NCBI GenBank assembly: GCA_034440615.1
Contig: JAOTOM010003944.1
Location: forward strand, 1-64,000
Source: Ashinkailepas kermadecensis
Taxonomy: Eukaryota; Arthropoda; Thecostraca; Neolepadidae
Length of the DNA stretch: 64,000 nt
Direction: 5' to 3'
The position numbers and the translations under genes are program-made. Below the pieces are notes generated by a model. It saw nothing but the letters and a program-made list of their open reading frames with translations, searched no databases and had not been told where the DNA came from. Positions within the stretch are counted from its first letter, which is position 1, and the number at the start of each line of letters is the position of its first letter. Below, in pieces: positions 48,019-61,369 of the stretch.

Positions 48019-49829
48019 GCCGCTATGTGGTGCCTGGCTGGTGCGCCACATCACGCCGACAGAGAACAAAACATAAATGGCCTTGTGGCCTTCACGGCGG
48101 TTCTTGTTTTACCGACCAATTACTTAGCCGAAAAAAATGCACCGCAGGCCGAACTGTTTTCGATGACTTTTGCTGCCATTATTTTACTAACTGCACGTAC
48201 CAGAGTGACTAAATTAGGGCCTATCGGGCCCATTAGCTCCTGGCACTCACAGAGTGTAGGTGCTACAACCTGAACAATAGTGGCTAATGGTCTCATGGCG
48301 GCCAGTACGAACCCCCCAGAAATGTGCCTCTCTTATAAAAAAATGATGCCTATGCGTGAAGATACCAAGCTCCTTGAGAACTGAAGATTCAACCAGTGTG
48401 ACACCAATGTTCGAAGAAAAAAACGTGTCTGTACTTTTCAACAGCCAGCAAATTCAACTTCAAATAGAAGCGCATTAATGTTGTGAGAAGCGATTTGCCA
48501 TTTGTTTTTCAGCCTCAACTTAAAACCATTTAGCATACCGGATTCAGGGTGACGGTCGCTTTGACGTCAGTTTTCTATGCACGATGTGCTGTGTACCCTC
48601 GCTGTCTCACGAGCCTGCAGTGTGTTGTTGTTACGCCGGCACAGCCCGGTTGACCGTCGCGTGTTGTGCTGGGTGTGCGTGTGCTGGACTGTGGTCGGCG
48701 GGACTGTGACCGTTCGTGTGGTGGTTGGCTCGGATCAGGTGCTGCCGACCAGCCACGCGGTCTGTGGTCGGCTGGAAATAAAGACGTGGACGGAGAGGTA
48801 TGCGGGAAAATAATATGCAAACAAAATCTGCACATTTAGTGTGTCTGAGGTAAATCAGAACTCCAAACCGGTGTCCGTTATCCTATTTTGTCATAATTGC
48901 ATACTGAGATGGCCAGAAGTCGAATATCAAAGCCAGCCACATGTGCGACATCAATATCACGGGACGTCATCGGGTAAATCATCCCAAATACAACAACATC
49001 ACCTCAGTGACTGCAGGTGGACGCATTCATCAGTAGCGATTCTCGGATTCGTTCCGTGCGCTCGCTACCTCGACATCGCCACAGCTTCCTACAGCCGCAG
49101 CACCTCCGACGCCGGTCGGTCACAGGACACCGAAATATCGCGACACTTCACGCAGTCGACGGATTCGCGGCGACCTCGTCCTCGACGTCTCCCGATGGCA
49201 GCAGGATCGGCAGCAGGGTCCGTCGCCCCACCGCCCCCGCTGGTCGCCAGGGCGGCACCGGCAGACGACACGGTCCGCACCATCAGTCACTCGGCCACTC
49301 TCTGACGACCCGGGCCGGCCACAGGTTGCCCCGGGCTCCCTGATGACCCGGGCTGGCCTCGAGTTGGCCACCCATTGCCCCGGGCTCTCTGACGACCCGG
49401 GCTGGCGTCCGGCCGGCGACAGATTCAATTACACAGCGACGGACCGCAACTGTCGGCGCCGCCTTTGGGTGCGCCGCGTGAAAGGGCTGGTGGCGACAGA
49501 ATAAAAAGAAACAACGGTGAAATATAGCGGCGCACACCAATCTGGGTCACGGAACGGCCACTGCCTTTGGACAGGCCGGCGGCCAAGCGTAGCGGCACGC
49601 CAACCATGGCCGTGGAGAAAAGTAGCGAGGCCAGATGAGAGGACAGTATAGTTTAGAGTTGGACGGGCGGACAGATCGGAGAAAGCAGCGCACAGGTGGC
49701 GATATGGAGCCTGAACCAAGAAAAACGCCCCAGGGCTTGTCTGCTGGATGTCTGCTCTTCGGAGACAGGCTGGCACTCGGCGGAAGCCTCGGAAGACGGT
49801 GGCAAAAGGCAGCAGCCGAAGCGGACCGC
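48019..49829. other. Unique DNA with a small repeat
   Basis: At 49300-49420 the words GACGACCCGGGC and GCCCCGGGCTC recur in about three units of roughly 55 bp. No gene is recognised despite overlapping frames of 100-154 codons. Confidence 0.45.
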
Positions 49830-49965
49830 AGAAGTCGCGGCGGCCAGGCGGTTGGCGGGCTCCACTTTCGATCGCCAGGCCGTGCGTTCGAATCCATTGG
49901 CGAACGAAATTGCTGCGTTTCCCCGTCAGCGATCGACACGAGTAATTGGCGGCACTAAATCACTT
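49830..49965 (+). mobile_element. Diverged SINE-like relic, plus orientation
   Basis: TTTCGATCGCCAGGCC followed by GCGTTCGAATCC mirrors the anticodon-arm and B-box region of the SINE at 26472. The downstream words GAACGAAATTGCTGCG and AGTAATTGGCGGCAC parallel that SINE body. It lies opposite in orientation to the six clear minus-strand copies. Confidence 0.5.
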
Positions 49966-51514
49966 GGCCGGCGCAGTAAAACGGCGCCGGGAAGTGGACC
50001 GGCCGGCCGAGCGCACCGGACGCCGGAGGCGCGCGCGCCGAGCTCGGAGCGGCCGGACCGGCGGCAGATGCACGCCAGGACGGATTAGTGACGGCGCCGG
50101 CGCACGCACAACACGCGTATATCAGCGCCGCGTCCCGGCTAATGACGCGCCGCTACACGTCTCGGCCGCGCCGGAAAACAACGCCGGAAAACAACGCCGT
50201 AAAACACACGCGATCGCGCGCCGCGCGGCCCTGGCCAGGCCGCTCCTGTTGGGAACACGTCTCCAGACCTTGGCGCTGTCCGTGCGCCGTGCAGGTCGCG
50301 ACACATTCGGCGCAAATATGCCGTCAATTGCAGATTTGTTCACGTCTCAAAACAGGCAGTGTTGTTGTAGATAGCCCAACATATTGCGTCAAGATTTATC
50401 TCCGACAAGAGAGTGGTGCCCCACCTCGGCCATGGCCGTGCGTTCCTTGGTTTCCGGGTTGATGTATCAGCTGACTCAACGGCTGTCGTCACCCAAAGCT
50501 CAACAGGTGCTGAATCGCAGGCACAATATCCATTCACGCCGAAATTATTTTCGATAAAAGCATGGCTAGGGCCCTGGCAGCGTCGCATTTCCCGTCCACA
50601 TCCAAACGCGTGCGTGTTAGTCAGCGGTGTCGTTTTATGAAAATGGTTGGGATGCCTCCAATGTTCGAAGCTATATGATGCGACGGACTTGGACGGGGAC
50701 GTGGACAACCGTACACGTAAGCACATAAACACGGAAGATATGTCTCGATCGCTTATGAGGCGCATCACTTGACCGCGACAGATACCGAGTACGCAAAATA
50801 TGAATGCTATTACGGTATCAAAAGACCAGCACTAACACAAAGACCCTATTCTTCACTTCGCATTTCGCAGCATACCTCTACTTGCGCATACGATAATCTG
50901 CGCTTGTTGGCTGGACTCCGACGACATCACCTCCTCGCTAAATTAAATGGCGGTACCACCGTGCGATATGTGGCGAACGCGTCACAGTTATTTTCCCTGT
51001 GTGTATTGTCCGCCACCGTCGAGGAAGACGACTCTCTCAGACATTAGACAGAGCCTACTTACGTACCTAACGTAACCAGAAGACGAACTAACTTCTCGCA
51101 CATGACTAGCCAAGATTGCTAGTTTCAAGTTTTAAAGACAGTTGCAACGTTTGGACAGTGATGTGTCACGCATTTACCAATTGCGATAAATAACATGAGC
51201 CAAGTATTTTGCGGCACTCCATTAATTTTCATCATTCTGGCTAGCGATATAACTAAATGTAAGTATGCCAATTCGGACAACTTATAATTGGATCATATAG
51301 AGATATGTTCTCCATTCACAAATACTGCCTACCTTGACCATTGGGTGAACAGGATTTTCGGACTCCGAGTACCAAACAATGATAGCTTTCAATTATTTTG
51401 GTCCAGCTTCGTAAAACAATTGGGATGGCTGACATCATTATTGGGGTGGCTCAAAAGAAAGTTGGGAGTAGCATGAGCCATCCCAAAAGTATACAAAACG
51501 ACACCCCTGGTGTT
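49966..51514. other. CpG-dense, then AT-richer unique DNA
   Basis: 49966-50300 is CG-dense and could be an island; the remainder is ordinary. No gene is recognised. Confidence 0.45.
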
Positions 51515-52370
51515 AGTTGAGGCGACGTGCCACACGGCAGGGTTGTTAAGTGGAGGCAACGTGCCACCCGAAAGGGTTGTTAAGTGGAGGCGACGTGCCA
51601 CCCGACAGGGTTATTAAGTGGAGGCGACGTGCCACCCGACAGGGTTGTTAAGTGGAGGCGACGTGCCACCCGACAGGGTTGTTAAGTGGAGGGGACGTAC
51701 CACCCGACAGGGTTATTAAGTGGAGGCGACGTGCCACCCGACAGGGTTGTTAAGTGGAGGCGACGTGCCACCCGACAGGGTTGTTAAGTGGAGAGGACGT
51801 ACCACCCGACAGGGTTATTAAGTGGAGGCGACGTGCCACCCGACAGGGTTGTTAAGTGGAGGCAACGTGCCACCCGACAGGGTTGTTAAGTGGAGGCGAC
51901 GTGCCACCCGACAGGGTTGTTAAGTGGAGGCGACGTGCCACCCGACAGGGTTGTTAAGTGGAGGGGACGTACCACCCGACAGGGTTATTAAGTGGAGGCG
52001 ACGTGCCACCCGACAGGGTTGTTAAGTGGAGGCGACGTGCCACCCAGCAGGGTTGTTAAGTGGAGGGGACGTACCACCCGACAGGGTTGTTAAGTGGAGG
52101 CAACGTGCCACCCGACAGGGTTATTAAGTGGAGGCGACGTGCCACCCGACAGGGTTGTTAAGTGGAGGCGACGTGCCACCCGACAGGGTTATTAAGTGGA
52201 GGCGACGTGCCACCCGACAGGGTTGTTAAGTGGAGGCGACGTGCCACCCAGCAGGGTTGTTAAGTGGAGGGGACGTACCACCCGACAGGGTTGTTAAGTG
52301 GAGGCGAAGTGCCACCCGACAGGGTTGTCAAATGGAGGCGACGTGCCACCCGACAGGGTTGCGAAGGGCG
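51515..52370. repeat. 34-bp satellite, about 25 copies, with 3-mer order
   Basis: Units of GTTGTTAAGTGGAGGCGACG followed by TGCCACCCGACAGG, at an exact 34-bp period (51575, 51609, 51643 and onward). Three variants (GTTATTAAG; GTTGTTAAG; GGGGACGTACC) recur in that order, giving a 102-bp higher-order unit starting at 51609, 51711, 51983 and 52187. Confidence 0.96.
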
Positions 52371-52721
52371 ACTCGGAAGCCCACCTCAACGTGAAGACCA
52401 TCTTGACTGTCATGGAAGGGGGCATGCACCAGTACGTCCCCAGCGAATCCGGTACACCCGCTTGAGTCCGGCTAGCCGTCCTTGAACAGTGACCAGCGAC
52501 AACTGCGGCCGTGCACTCCAGCATTCCAGCATTCCTCGACATTCCGGTGCCAGCCACGGCCTGGTGACGGCAATTGACTTCCATGTGGACACGAACCCAG
52601 TGTGCCAACGGCCGCCACCCGGCTCCGAATCAGGCCGTCGTTCGTGCAACACACCAGGGGCGGGTCCAGGGATTGTCATGGCGTGCACTCGTCCGGAGGG
52701 GGACAATTTCCTCGGAGGGAT
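52371..52721. other. Unique spacer
   Basis: No coding or repeat signal. Short overlapping frames only. Confidence 0.5.
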
Positions 52722-52885
52722 TGGTTGGTTATTGGTTTTACGACACATCAACCGTTGAGTCATGTACCGTCGCCAATCTCTCACGCCGATTGGCCGCAGG
52801 CGAAGAGTAGCGACAGGTGAGACCCGAACCCACAACCTTTCGATTGTGAGACTGGCAACGTACCCCTAGACTACTCGTCCCCTTC
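52722..52885 (-). mobile_element. tRNA-derived SINE, subfamily 1
   Basis: On the minus strand it has A-box side GAGTAGTCTAGGGG, B box GGTTCGGGTC, body GAGAGATTGGCGACGG and tail GTCGTAAAACCAATAACC ending in (AACC)n. Closest to the copy at 31633, sharing GTACCGTCGCC. Confidence 0.9.
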
Positions 52886-53146
52886 CTCGAAGGGACGCCA
52901 CCGCGAAAGTCCCTGTCTTCGGCTGAAAACTCGTCGAACGAGGGGTTTACTCGAGCGTATTCCAGGCGCACATATTCCTGTCAGGAGGGCGCCTTTTCCC
53001 TCAGAGGGGCACCGCCATTGCAGGGGGACACACGCATAGTGTCCTTCCCTCTGTATCCGCCCCTGCACCACATCAGCAAGCTAAACACGAGTGGTTCTTT
53101 GGTAACGTACCTGTTCGGCAGCTGCATGAAAAGTTACGTGCCAGAG

Positions 53147-53215
53147 TGTCCACGGTGGTGGTGGTGGATTTCTGCTTTAGGGCGCGTCGACTGCATTGGT
53201 CATTTTGCGCCCATG
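53147..53215 (-). mobile_element. Dispersed repeat fragment, family RF2, copy 2
   Basis: Matches 3165-3240 (GGTGGTGGTGGATTT, TTGGTCATTTTGCGCCCA). The minus-strand end is an (ACC)n run. Only this 3' portion is recognisable. Confidence 0.5.
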
Positions 53216-54129
53216 AGTTTCCACGGTAAACTCAACTGTTTCTAAACCACAGAACCCAGCATAGTGCACAGAACCCAGCGCAATGCTCTCATGGATGACA
53301 CCAGCATAGTGTCCTGAAACTATACAATTCCCATGGAAATCGACATACGATAGATGATTATTCCGGCCTCACGAAGGCAGTCTTGACATCTTGAATTGAC
53401 TCGCATACAACTCGAAAGCAATCCAGTGCAACAAAAGCGATCCGTTGCAAAACAGTTGCCAGCTCACCGCATTCGATACGTTGCGCCGCTACATATCCAG
53501 CTACCTGACAGTGGCAGTGCGCCCGCGGCGAGTGTCCGCTCCAGTGGTTGGGGCTGATGGGATTGCGTTCTGAGCAGCAGGCCGACGGACTGAAGTGTGT
53601 GCTTGGAACATGCCCACGCTATCCGCAACGGTTGCGGAACTACACGCGGACCCAATTTTGTGTGAATGAAGGTCAATTTCGAGGTCATTTTGCATCTGCC
53701 ATATATCCACTTTTCTTTGTGATGCATTCATCATTAATTAATTAATTAATTAATTAATTAATGAACTCATTCATTCACTCATTCGTTCATCATTGCCGGT
53801 TTTGGCGGTCTGATTTCCTCGCTTGATGTCCCCTGATGTAGGAAGAAACAAAAGCGCTGTATGCCCAACTGCATACGTGAGCTGCACGACAGCCAACACC
53901 TCTCACGGTAACGTGCCCAGCTACCGAAATGTTCGTGACAATGTCACATAACCAGGCACATTGTCATCCGAAGTAAAGCATCTTGTCTTTTACATTCCTC
54001 AATGATCGCTCCTAGTTGTATCTCAGCGATCTACCACATACAAAATGATGCTCCCATAAATGATCTCACTTTCGTATCAGCGTGACGTTGTTGGGCACCG
54101 CATAAGTAAACACAACTTTGGACGCCCAG
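53216..54129. other. Unique DNA with an (ATTA)n microsatellite
   Basis: 53734-53762 is a run of AATTAATTAATTAATT, followed by CATTCATTCACTCATTC. No gene is recognised. Confidence 0.6.
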
Positions 54130-55200
54130 TCCGACGGGAGCCGGACCGAACGTAAACAGTGACACCGGGGAGTGCCTGCCGCTTCACTGCCGATCAAGTC
54201 GTGCCTTTGGACACCCTGACCACCGACTGTAGACAGTGACAGCAGGGAGTGCCTGTCGCTTCACTGCCGATCAAGTCGTGCCTTTGGACACCCTGACCAC
54301 CGACTGTAGACAGTGACAGCAGGGAGTGCCTGCCGCTTCACTGCCGATCAAGTCGTGCCTTTGGACACCCTGACCGCCGACCGTAGACAGTGACACTAGG
54401 GAGTACAGGCGGCCTCGCTGCCGATCAAGTCGTGCCTTTGGACACCCTGGCCACCGACTGTAGACAGTTACAGCAGGGAGTGCCTGCCGCTTCACTGCCG
54501 ATCAAGTCGTGCCTTTGGACACCCTGACCACCGACTGTAGACAGTGACAGCAGGGAGTGCCTGCCGCTTCACTGCCGATCAAGTCGTGCCTTTGGACACC
54601 CTGACCACCGACCGTAGACAGTGACAGCAGGGAGTGCCTGCCGCTTCACTGCCGATCAAGTCGTGCCTTTGGACACCCTGACCACCGACCGTAGACAGTG
54701 ACAGCAGGGAGTGCCTGCCGCTTCACTGCCGATCAAGTCGTGCCTTTGGACACCCTGACCGCCGACCGTAGACAGTGACACTAGGGAGTACAGGCGGCCT
54801 CGCTGCCGATCAAGTCGTGCCTTTGGACACCCTGGCCACCGACTGTAGACAGTTACAGCAGGGAGTGCCTGCCGCTTCACTGCCGATCAAGTCGTGCCTT
54901 TGGACACCCTGACCACCGACTGTAGACAGTGACAGCAGGGAGTGCCTGCCGCTTCACTGCCGATCAAGTCGTGCCTTTGGACACCCTGGCCACCGACTGT
55001 AGACAGTTACAGCAGGGAGTGCCTGCCGCTTCACTGCCGATCAAGTCGTGCCTTTGGACACCCTGACCACCGACCGTGGACAGTTACACCAGGGAGTGCC
55101 TGCCGCTTCACTGCCGATCGAGTCGTGCCTTTGGACACCCTGACCGCCGACCGTAGACAGTGACACTAGGGAGTACCGGCGGCCTCACTGCCGATCAAGT
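54130..55200. repeat. 77-bp satellite, 14 copies, 385-bp higher order
   Basis: Each unit contains CTGCCGATCAAGTCGTGCC followed by TTTGGACACCCTGACC. A distinct variant unit with GACACTAGGGAGTAC occurs at 54392, 54777 and 55162, exactly 385 bp (five units) apart. This proves block duplication of five-unit segments. Confidence 0.97.
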
Positions 55201-55749
55201 CGTGCACACTCAGCGGCCACCAAGCAGCCGCACAGAAGCATCACACAGAGGCCGTACAACCACAACCAAACCAAAGTACAACCAGAGTGAGTTTGTAGCG
55301 ACAATTAGCCGTCGTGCAGGGCCACACCGCAAGGTGCAGTCGTTCCGTGATTCCACCGTCTCGTGACGTCACGCGGTGGTAGTCACTGGCTGGTACGCCG
55401 GTCTCAGAGGGCGTTGGACCGGTGTGTATGTACCAGGACTAGGCCTCAGTACAATAATCAGTTCTGATTGTTTTAGCTGCTATGAGGCATTCGTGCCATA
55501 GATAATCTAATGGTTCCATCTAGGATCCTCTGGGCACCACGATGAGCCTTCCAGTGCACAAGAGGAGCCCGGGACGAAGACGACACTTCGATGCCAGCGA
55601 GGGGCATTGTAGGTCGAAACAAGCGTTTTCCTCTGCAGCCTGTTGTACTCAGCGCTACTGCATGATGGTTGCGTCCTTGCGCTAGATTGCGTCGTGAACA
55701 CAGTTACTGGGCTCTGCTATCTAATATTTACCACTATTCCATATAAGCC
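55201..55749. other. Unique DNA, nothing recognised
   Basis: Mixed composition with short frames only. Confidence 0.5.
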
Positions 55750-58700
55750 GGCTTTATCTTGCTGAATTTGATCCCGAATCATGAGCGCAAATTTCCGCTG
55801 CAACACGCCTCATGACAGTCTTTTCCCTGCAAGCTTTCCCTGCTCTGACCGAAGATAACGGCGCGCCGGGGATGGACCCAATCACCTTCAAGCAGGCACA
55901 CTCAAAGAGGCCATCAGTCAGAACTTCGCACACAAAACTACTAATCCGAGAAGAAGTGAAACCTGGTATTGTTGCATCTGCTTGTTGAGCACACCTAACT
56001 TTACATCGAGCACTGGCAACATTAAGGTAGCTTTCTCAAGTTTTTCATTTTATTCCTTTATTCTAGCGATGGCAGGTGGCAGGGGTGGCAATCAGCACTA
56101 GTGGAGATTCCCAGTCTTCAGAAAATTACAGGTGGTGCTTTTGCCTCGCCTGATGATTGATCGTTTCTAGATGGTGCTTTGCCATACATCCCGATTCCCC
56201 ACAGGCACTAATTCTTCTTCTTTTTGGGTAAACTAGGTGGTGCTTAGACATGTTTTAATGGTGCCAGGGGCATTTATTTCTGAAAGTTACTGGGAGGCGC
56301 AATACATGAAGGCAATGGGAGGGCCGAAATCGATTGGGGGCACATCCCCCTCCCCTTCCCCCACCAATTCGTTCCCCCTCCCCCCCACCAATGGGTGGAT
56401 GCTCACTTTATCCCAGATGGTTGTATCCAGTCTTAGCTTTTCAGAAGACATGTGTCGTGAACTGAGACAATGCACAATCTGCATGGGTGTCTCCAACATC
56501 CATTATCTCATGGTCCATTAAAACTTGGTACTTCAAATACTTCCATACACATGAATATAGGTTATACTACATAGTGGGAGCAGGAGATTCAAAGCTCTCA
56601 ACTTGTATGCTACCAACCATTAACCTTACAGGACTAAATGGTGCTCCATTCCAATCCCCTCCACTTTTCAGCAGCATTCCTATGCACCTGTTTAGAAAAT
56701 AAAAACTGAAACCCAAACTAGGTAGCATGGATATAGCATAGTCTGACAGTACCCTTACAAGCACACCTGGCTACAACTAAGCAATCCACAGAAGCAAGTT
56801 TATTTGAACTTGAAAGGCACTGACAGGCTATGATAGTGATGCCATACAAATTGGACATATAGCATTAAAATTGTCAACAGAATATGAACTACCAGTGAAT
56901 ATTATAAGTATAGATGAAACATTGCATGGCAAATTGAGCAAACTATACCAATGAACAAATTTTTGTGACAAGCAGCATCAATAACTGAGTGTGAATTAAG
57001 ATCTAGATTTTTAAACATAAGAGGACCCTAAGCATCAAATGGGAAAAAAAATGAACTAGACTTGTTGAAGCTTACCTAGCAACTTCTTCTATTGCCATTT
57101 CTTTGGGAAATCACATATAAGAAATATATTCACCATTTAATATAATTCCATTCAGCATCACCATGGCACATAATGTGTAATGTTTCACTTGTGTTGAGAT
57201 GGAATTTTATGCATGTCTAGGACTGGTGAGTGGCATTCAATATTCCTTTTCAAGAGGCAGAAGATATTTGAATGTGTTGATGGAATTGCATTATCAAATT
57301 ACATTCAATAAATAATAATACATTGATCACATAGCCTCAATAATATTACATTTAATTTGATAACATATATCTATGTAGAGCAATTGTTCATCCATCCCTA
57401 CAGGTTCGAAGGACTCACCATTTTCTGTTATTTTAACTGTGGGTGCCTTGCTGTACTGTCCTGGATGACTGCTCTTTTGATTCAGAATATAGGTGAGTGA
57501 ATACCTATTTAGGCAGTAGGTGATGCAACATCAGTAGATTCTGGCAATCTGAAAATAGTAGGCTTTAGGGAATCCAGCATCAGTAGATTAGGTTGTCAGG
57601 TTAAGTTTTTCATTTTGTAATTTTACATTATTCTTCACTACATAGGTACTACCCCACACAAATTCCCTTTTTCAAACATTTTTCTTGATTTGTTCAGCAG
57701 GGAATAACATGTATCTGCATTGTCAAAAATCTGTTTTTGTAGTGTTTTTATGTTATTTGAATGATTGTGATATACTTTTATTTGTGAAATGATTGCTTCT
57801 TAAGGCATAAGCCCATCAAATTGAATTGCATGTTATATAGGTATACATAAAGATATTTACCATGATCTATATTACATTTTTGAAGGACAAATATGTGCCA
57901 CCCATCAACATGCAAGTTGTGCCCAGTTGTGAAAGTTGTCTAGGTAGGCTCAAAGCCACAGATGTTGCATATCAAGCATTTTCCAATTTGCAATGCCAAA
58001 ATTAAACTGCAATGAAGCATAAGCATACCATGCTATGTTAGGGTAGGTAGTTAGGTTAGACTTTTGTTGTGAGTTAGAAAAACTGTTTGTTTTTTAATTA
58101 CCAGTCAATTTCATTTTTTTTTTTTAAACAGGTCAGTCTAAGTTAGGTTAGGTAATGGATTTTAATTTGCAAATTTTTGAGAAAACAAAATGCTTAAAAA
58201 AAAAAAAGAATGGTGTTCCTGCATGGAAAGTTAGCTTAGGTTAGGTTGCATTTTTATTTATTTTGCATGCTACTTTTTTGCTATATTACCCAACTCCATG
58301 CCTCTTTTTGGTTGTTATTTTGCCCCCAGCTGAAAAGTATGAATTTTGATTTGCAGAGGAAATGAGTGGTCAGATCATGTTCAATGCATTCATAAACATT
58401 GCATTGGAAAAATAAATTCCAAGAAATCAAAAATTACCTACCTTTGCAAATTTACCACCATACCTACCTACCTAGGTAGGTACCTACACACCTACCTACC
58501 TACCTACCTAGGTAGGGGAAGAGGGGGGGGGGGTTCTGAACACTTAGGCATTATGCAACAAATAGCTCTACTGCTGCTTCTGTATGGCTGAACCAGTAAT
58601 TGTACTGTTTACTGAACACAAAAATGAACAAGCTATCCATATTCAAACAGTTCCTTTCAATGAAAATCCTCTAACCACTTGCAAAGGGCAACTTTAAAAT

Positions 58701-61369
58701 AGATGAATATTTTATAGTGGTGTGCCGTATTCTGAACATGAAAATGTTGTTGTTCAGGATTACCTCACTGTAGCTGTTGTGGTACAAGCTATTAGTAGCC
58801 ACTAAAAAATGCTGGTGTAATTGCAAAAAAAATTGAAGGTCACTTCCTTATGGTTTCTTTAAGCCAACTGCTCTTGGAAGCCTAAAATGGTTCCTGTGAA
58901 CTTTGCAACCTCCATACACAAAGAATAGGTATAATTATGTGATCAGACTTTCATATTTTGGTAGAGACAGGTCCATCATTTATGACTACCACCATCTTTT
59001 TGTTATTTATGCACTGAACATGATGTGGGGGGTGACCAAAGGTAGGTGTTCAGGAAACAGAACATGTTCAGATACCCCCCCCCCTCTTCCCCTAACTACC
59101 TAGATATGTATACCAGTATTCATCACACTGTGATCGGTTGGTTCAAGCTTACCGGTTCGCTGCCAAGTACCTACGTAGGTATGTAGGTAGGTAGGTAGGT
59201 AGGCACTTACCTTGGCAAGTGACGGATGAGAAGCAGGTGAAGGTAGGTAGGTGTCTCGCTGGAAATATCGCAGCACCTTCAACGTCTGGGACGTATGCAC
59301 GTTCTAATAATAAAACCCGATTGCAAATATCAAGAATGACATTCCAAAGTCCTGATTTAACATCAGGATGACAAAACGGAACAACCATTCATCATCACCC
59401 ACCAAGAACACCACCTCCCACCGACAACTAATTCCGACTAATGTAACAGGCTGTCTTTGTTGCTATGCGCAATATTTGGAACGTCTGCGGCATGAATGTA
59501 GGTTTGTTTGAATAATCAAGAGTAAAATTAAAACTGTTTTATGCAGTTAAATTAAATTCATTAAATTATGTTTGCAAAATATAGTTACGCCGAACAATTC
59601 CTTATTTAATTACTAATCCATGCATGACTTATGTGCAATATTCCCTTGAATAAAACTAGAAGAGGAAAACAGCCTGTTCGCCTCCAGCTGCTAGCCAGAG
59701 GCAATAACTTCTAGCTGTGATAACTCCAGTACTTACTTCTGTTTAAGATTGGTATGTAGCCAATCTACTTTGCTTACATGCTTGCAAAAGTGTGTTTTAT
59801 GTTTTGCCGCTTATATTTGCGGATCATCTGGTTTTTGTGTTACATATCCTACTTGTATTCATGTATTGCGATCTGTGTCGATAGGTAGGTAGGTACCTAC
59901 CTAACTACCTACCTACCTGGGCATCTATGGGGAGACAACACTGATTTCAATCAATATCGTATCATCTGACTGCTGCAAAAGTAGTCACATAGGTACCTGG
60001 GTAGGTACCCGCCTTGGTATTCAGATTGGGTCTTGCAAAGTGCAATGCACACCACATAAATTGCCTGAAGTCAACATTGAAGTAATGAAAGCTAATAAAC
60101 TTGCTAATAAATTTGCTAATAAACTGCTAATAAATTTGCTTTTTAAGGTGTCAATAAGATTTTGAGAAAAAAAAATAAATTTTGAATGAATATGTATGCC
60201 CATGATTAATACAACATCATGTACACTCAATTCTGTTCTCACTCAGCACAAATTCAAGAATTTAAATGTTTTCAAGAAAACCTAACCTAGCCATGCTTCC
60301 TTTGTCATAAAAATAATTGTGTCAACATTTTCCAAATTTCACATGCAAAACCTTACCCACCTTGCCCTATCCTTGCCTCTATTTCTTTGTAGAGGTAAGG
60401 CATGTATGAATCATATATTGTCAGCACCCCAGACTGCAATAATAGTGATAAAAGGGGTGTGCCATTGTCAGACTATGCCATCAAACCAAATTTGTCCTAA
60501 ATATATTTTTGACTACTAGGAATTTAAAAGAAGTAGGGATATAGGTACTTCAATGCAGTTTGACAAGACATAAAATATAATTTGTAAGCAATTATTTACA
60601 AGTAAGCAGGCATGTACAAGCTACAGAAAACATACGGAGACAGTTAGTTTTCAGGTAGCACTGTTTCCTCAGAATGCACCACTGACCGCAAAAATGTTGA
60701 TGGAGAGTTGGTACACTGCATGACTCAGGTGCATCTGGGGGTGGGGTGCCCTTTATACTCAGAGAGGTGCCTTCAGCTGAAGATGTACAGGGGGTGCAGT
60801 CAAGCATCCTGAGTGGTGCCTGGGTGGATGTGTCCCCCTGCTAATTATGCCCATGTGAGTGGTACAAGTATTGTTGTGGCTGTTCAAGGATTATGTATCA
60901 TATTGTATTGTAAGTATATTCAGTATCCAGCTTGCATCAGGAAAGCAGAACAAATTATCAGGATATGAAAACTGCCTGAAAATGGAAGAACAGTGTTTGT
61001 TCATTCTGTTAACTAACATATTTGTTATTTTTTGTTCTTCAAAATTGAATATTCATAGCAGATGCTTTGATGTTTTTACTTTCATAAGTATTAGCTAAGC
61101 CTTTTTATTTGTTAATGCATACCTTGATGTTTTTAATCTTGCTGAAGGCATTCTCTGCTTAGGCTGTTGTGTACTGTTGTTGGGTGTTATAGGTTATTAT
61201 AGTTGCATGCCATAGTAACTGAAGCTACTCATTTCAGCACTCCAAACATCAAAAGTCCTGATTGTATGTGTGCATGAGAGATATTGTGCTAAAATGCAAC
61301 CAGGGCTATCTCCAAGCTGCTACTTGCCAGTTGTTCAATGTTGTGGCATCATCTGGTCCAGTATAACCC
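55750..61369. other. AT-rich, gene-empty block of 5.6 kb
   Basis: Composition changes by eye from GC-rich to AT-rich at about 55.7 kb and back at about 61.7 kb. No frame exceeds about 94 codons on either strand. It contains TTAGGTTAGG-like words at 58020-58245, (ACCT)n/(AGGT)n tracts at 58465-58512, 59165-59202 and 59880-59925, and G/C-run segments near 56330-56410 and 60730-60840 that look like old dispersed repeats. Confidence 0.7.
58508..59103. repeat. Foldback: 35-39-bp inverted arms, 520-bp loop
   Basis: CTAGGTAGGGGAAGAGGGGG continuing to TCTGAACA (58508-58542) is repeated in inverted form at 59065-59103, ending CCCCTAACTACCTAG. Both arms adjoin TACC/GGTA tracts. It could be a small foldback or MITE-like element; no coding capacity lies between the arms. 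Confidence 0.7.

Noticed and set aside
49547..49939. Opposing frames of about 107-130 codons on both strands
   Set aside because: They overlap a SINE-like relic and GC-rich sequence; neither shows a known domain.
58020..58245. TTAGGTTAGG words suggesting an arthropod telomere
   Set aside because: Only a few isolated, imperfect copies occur, with no tandem run; this is not a telomeric array.
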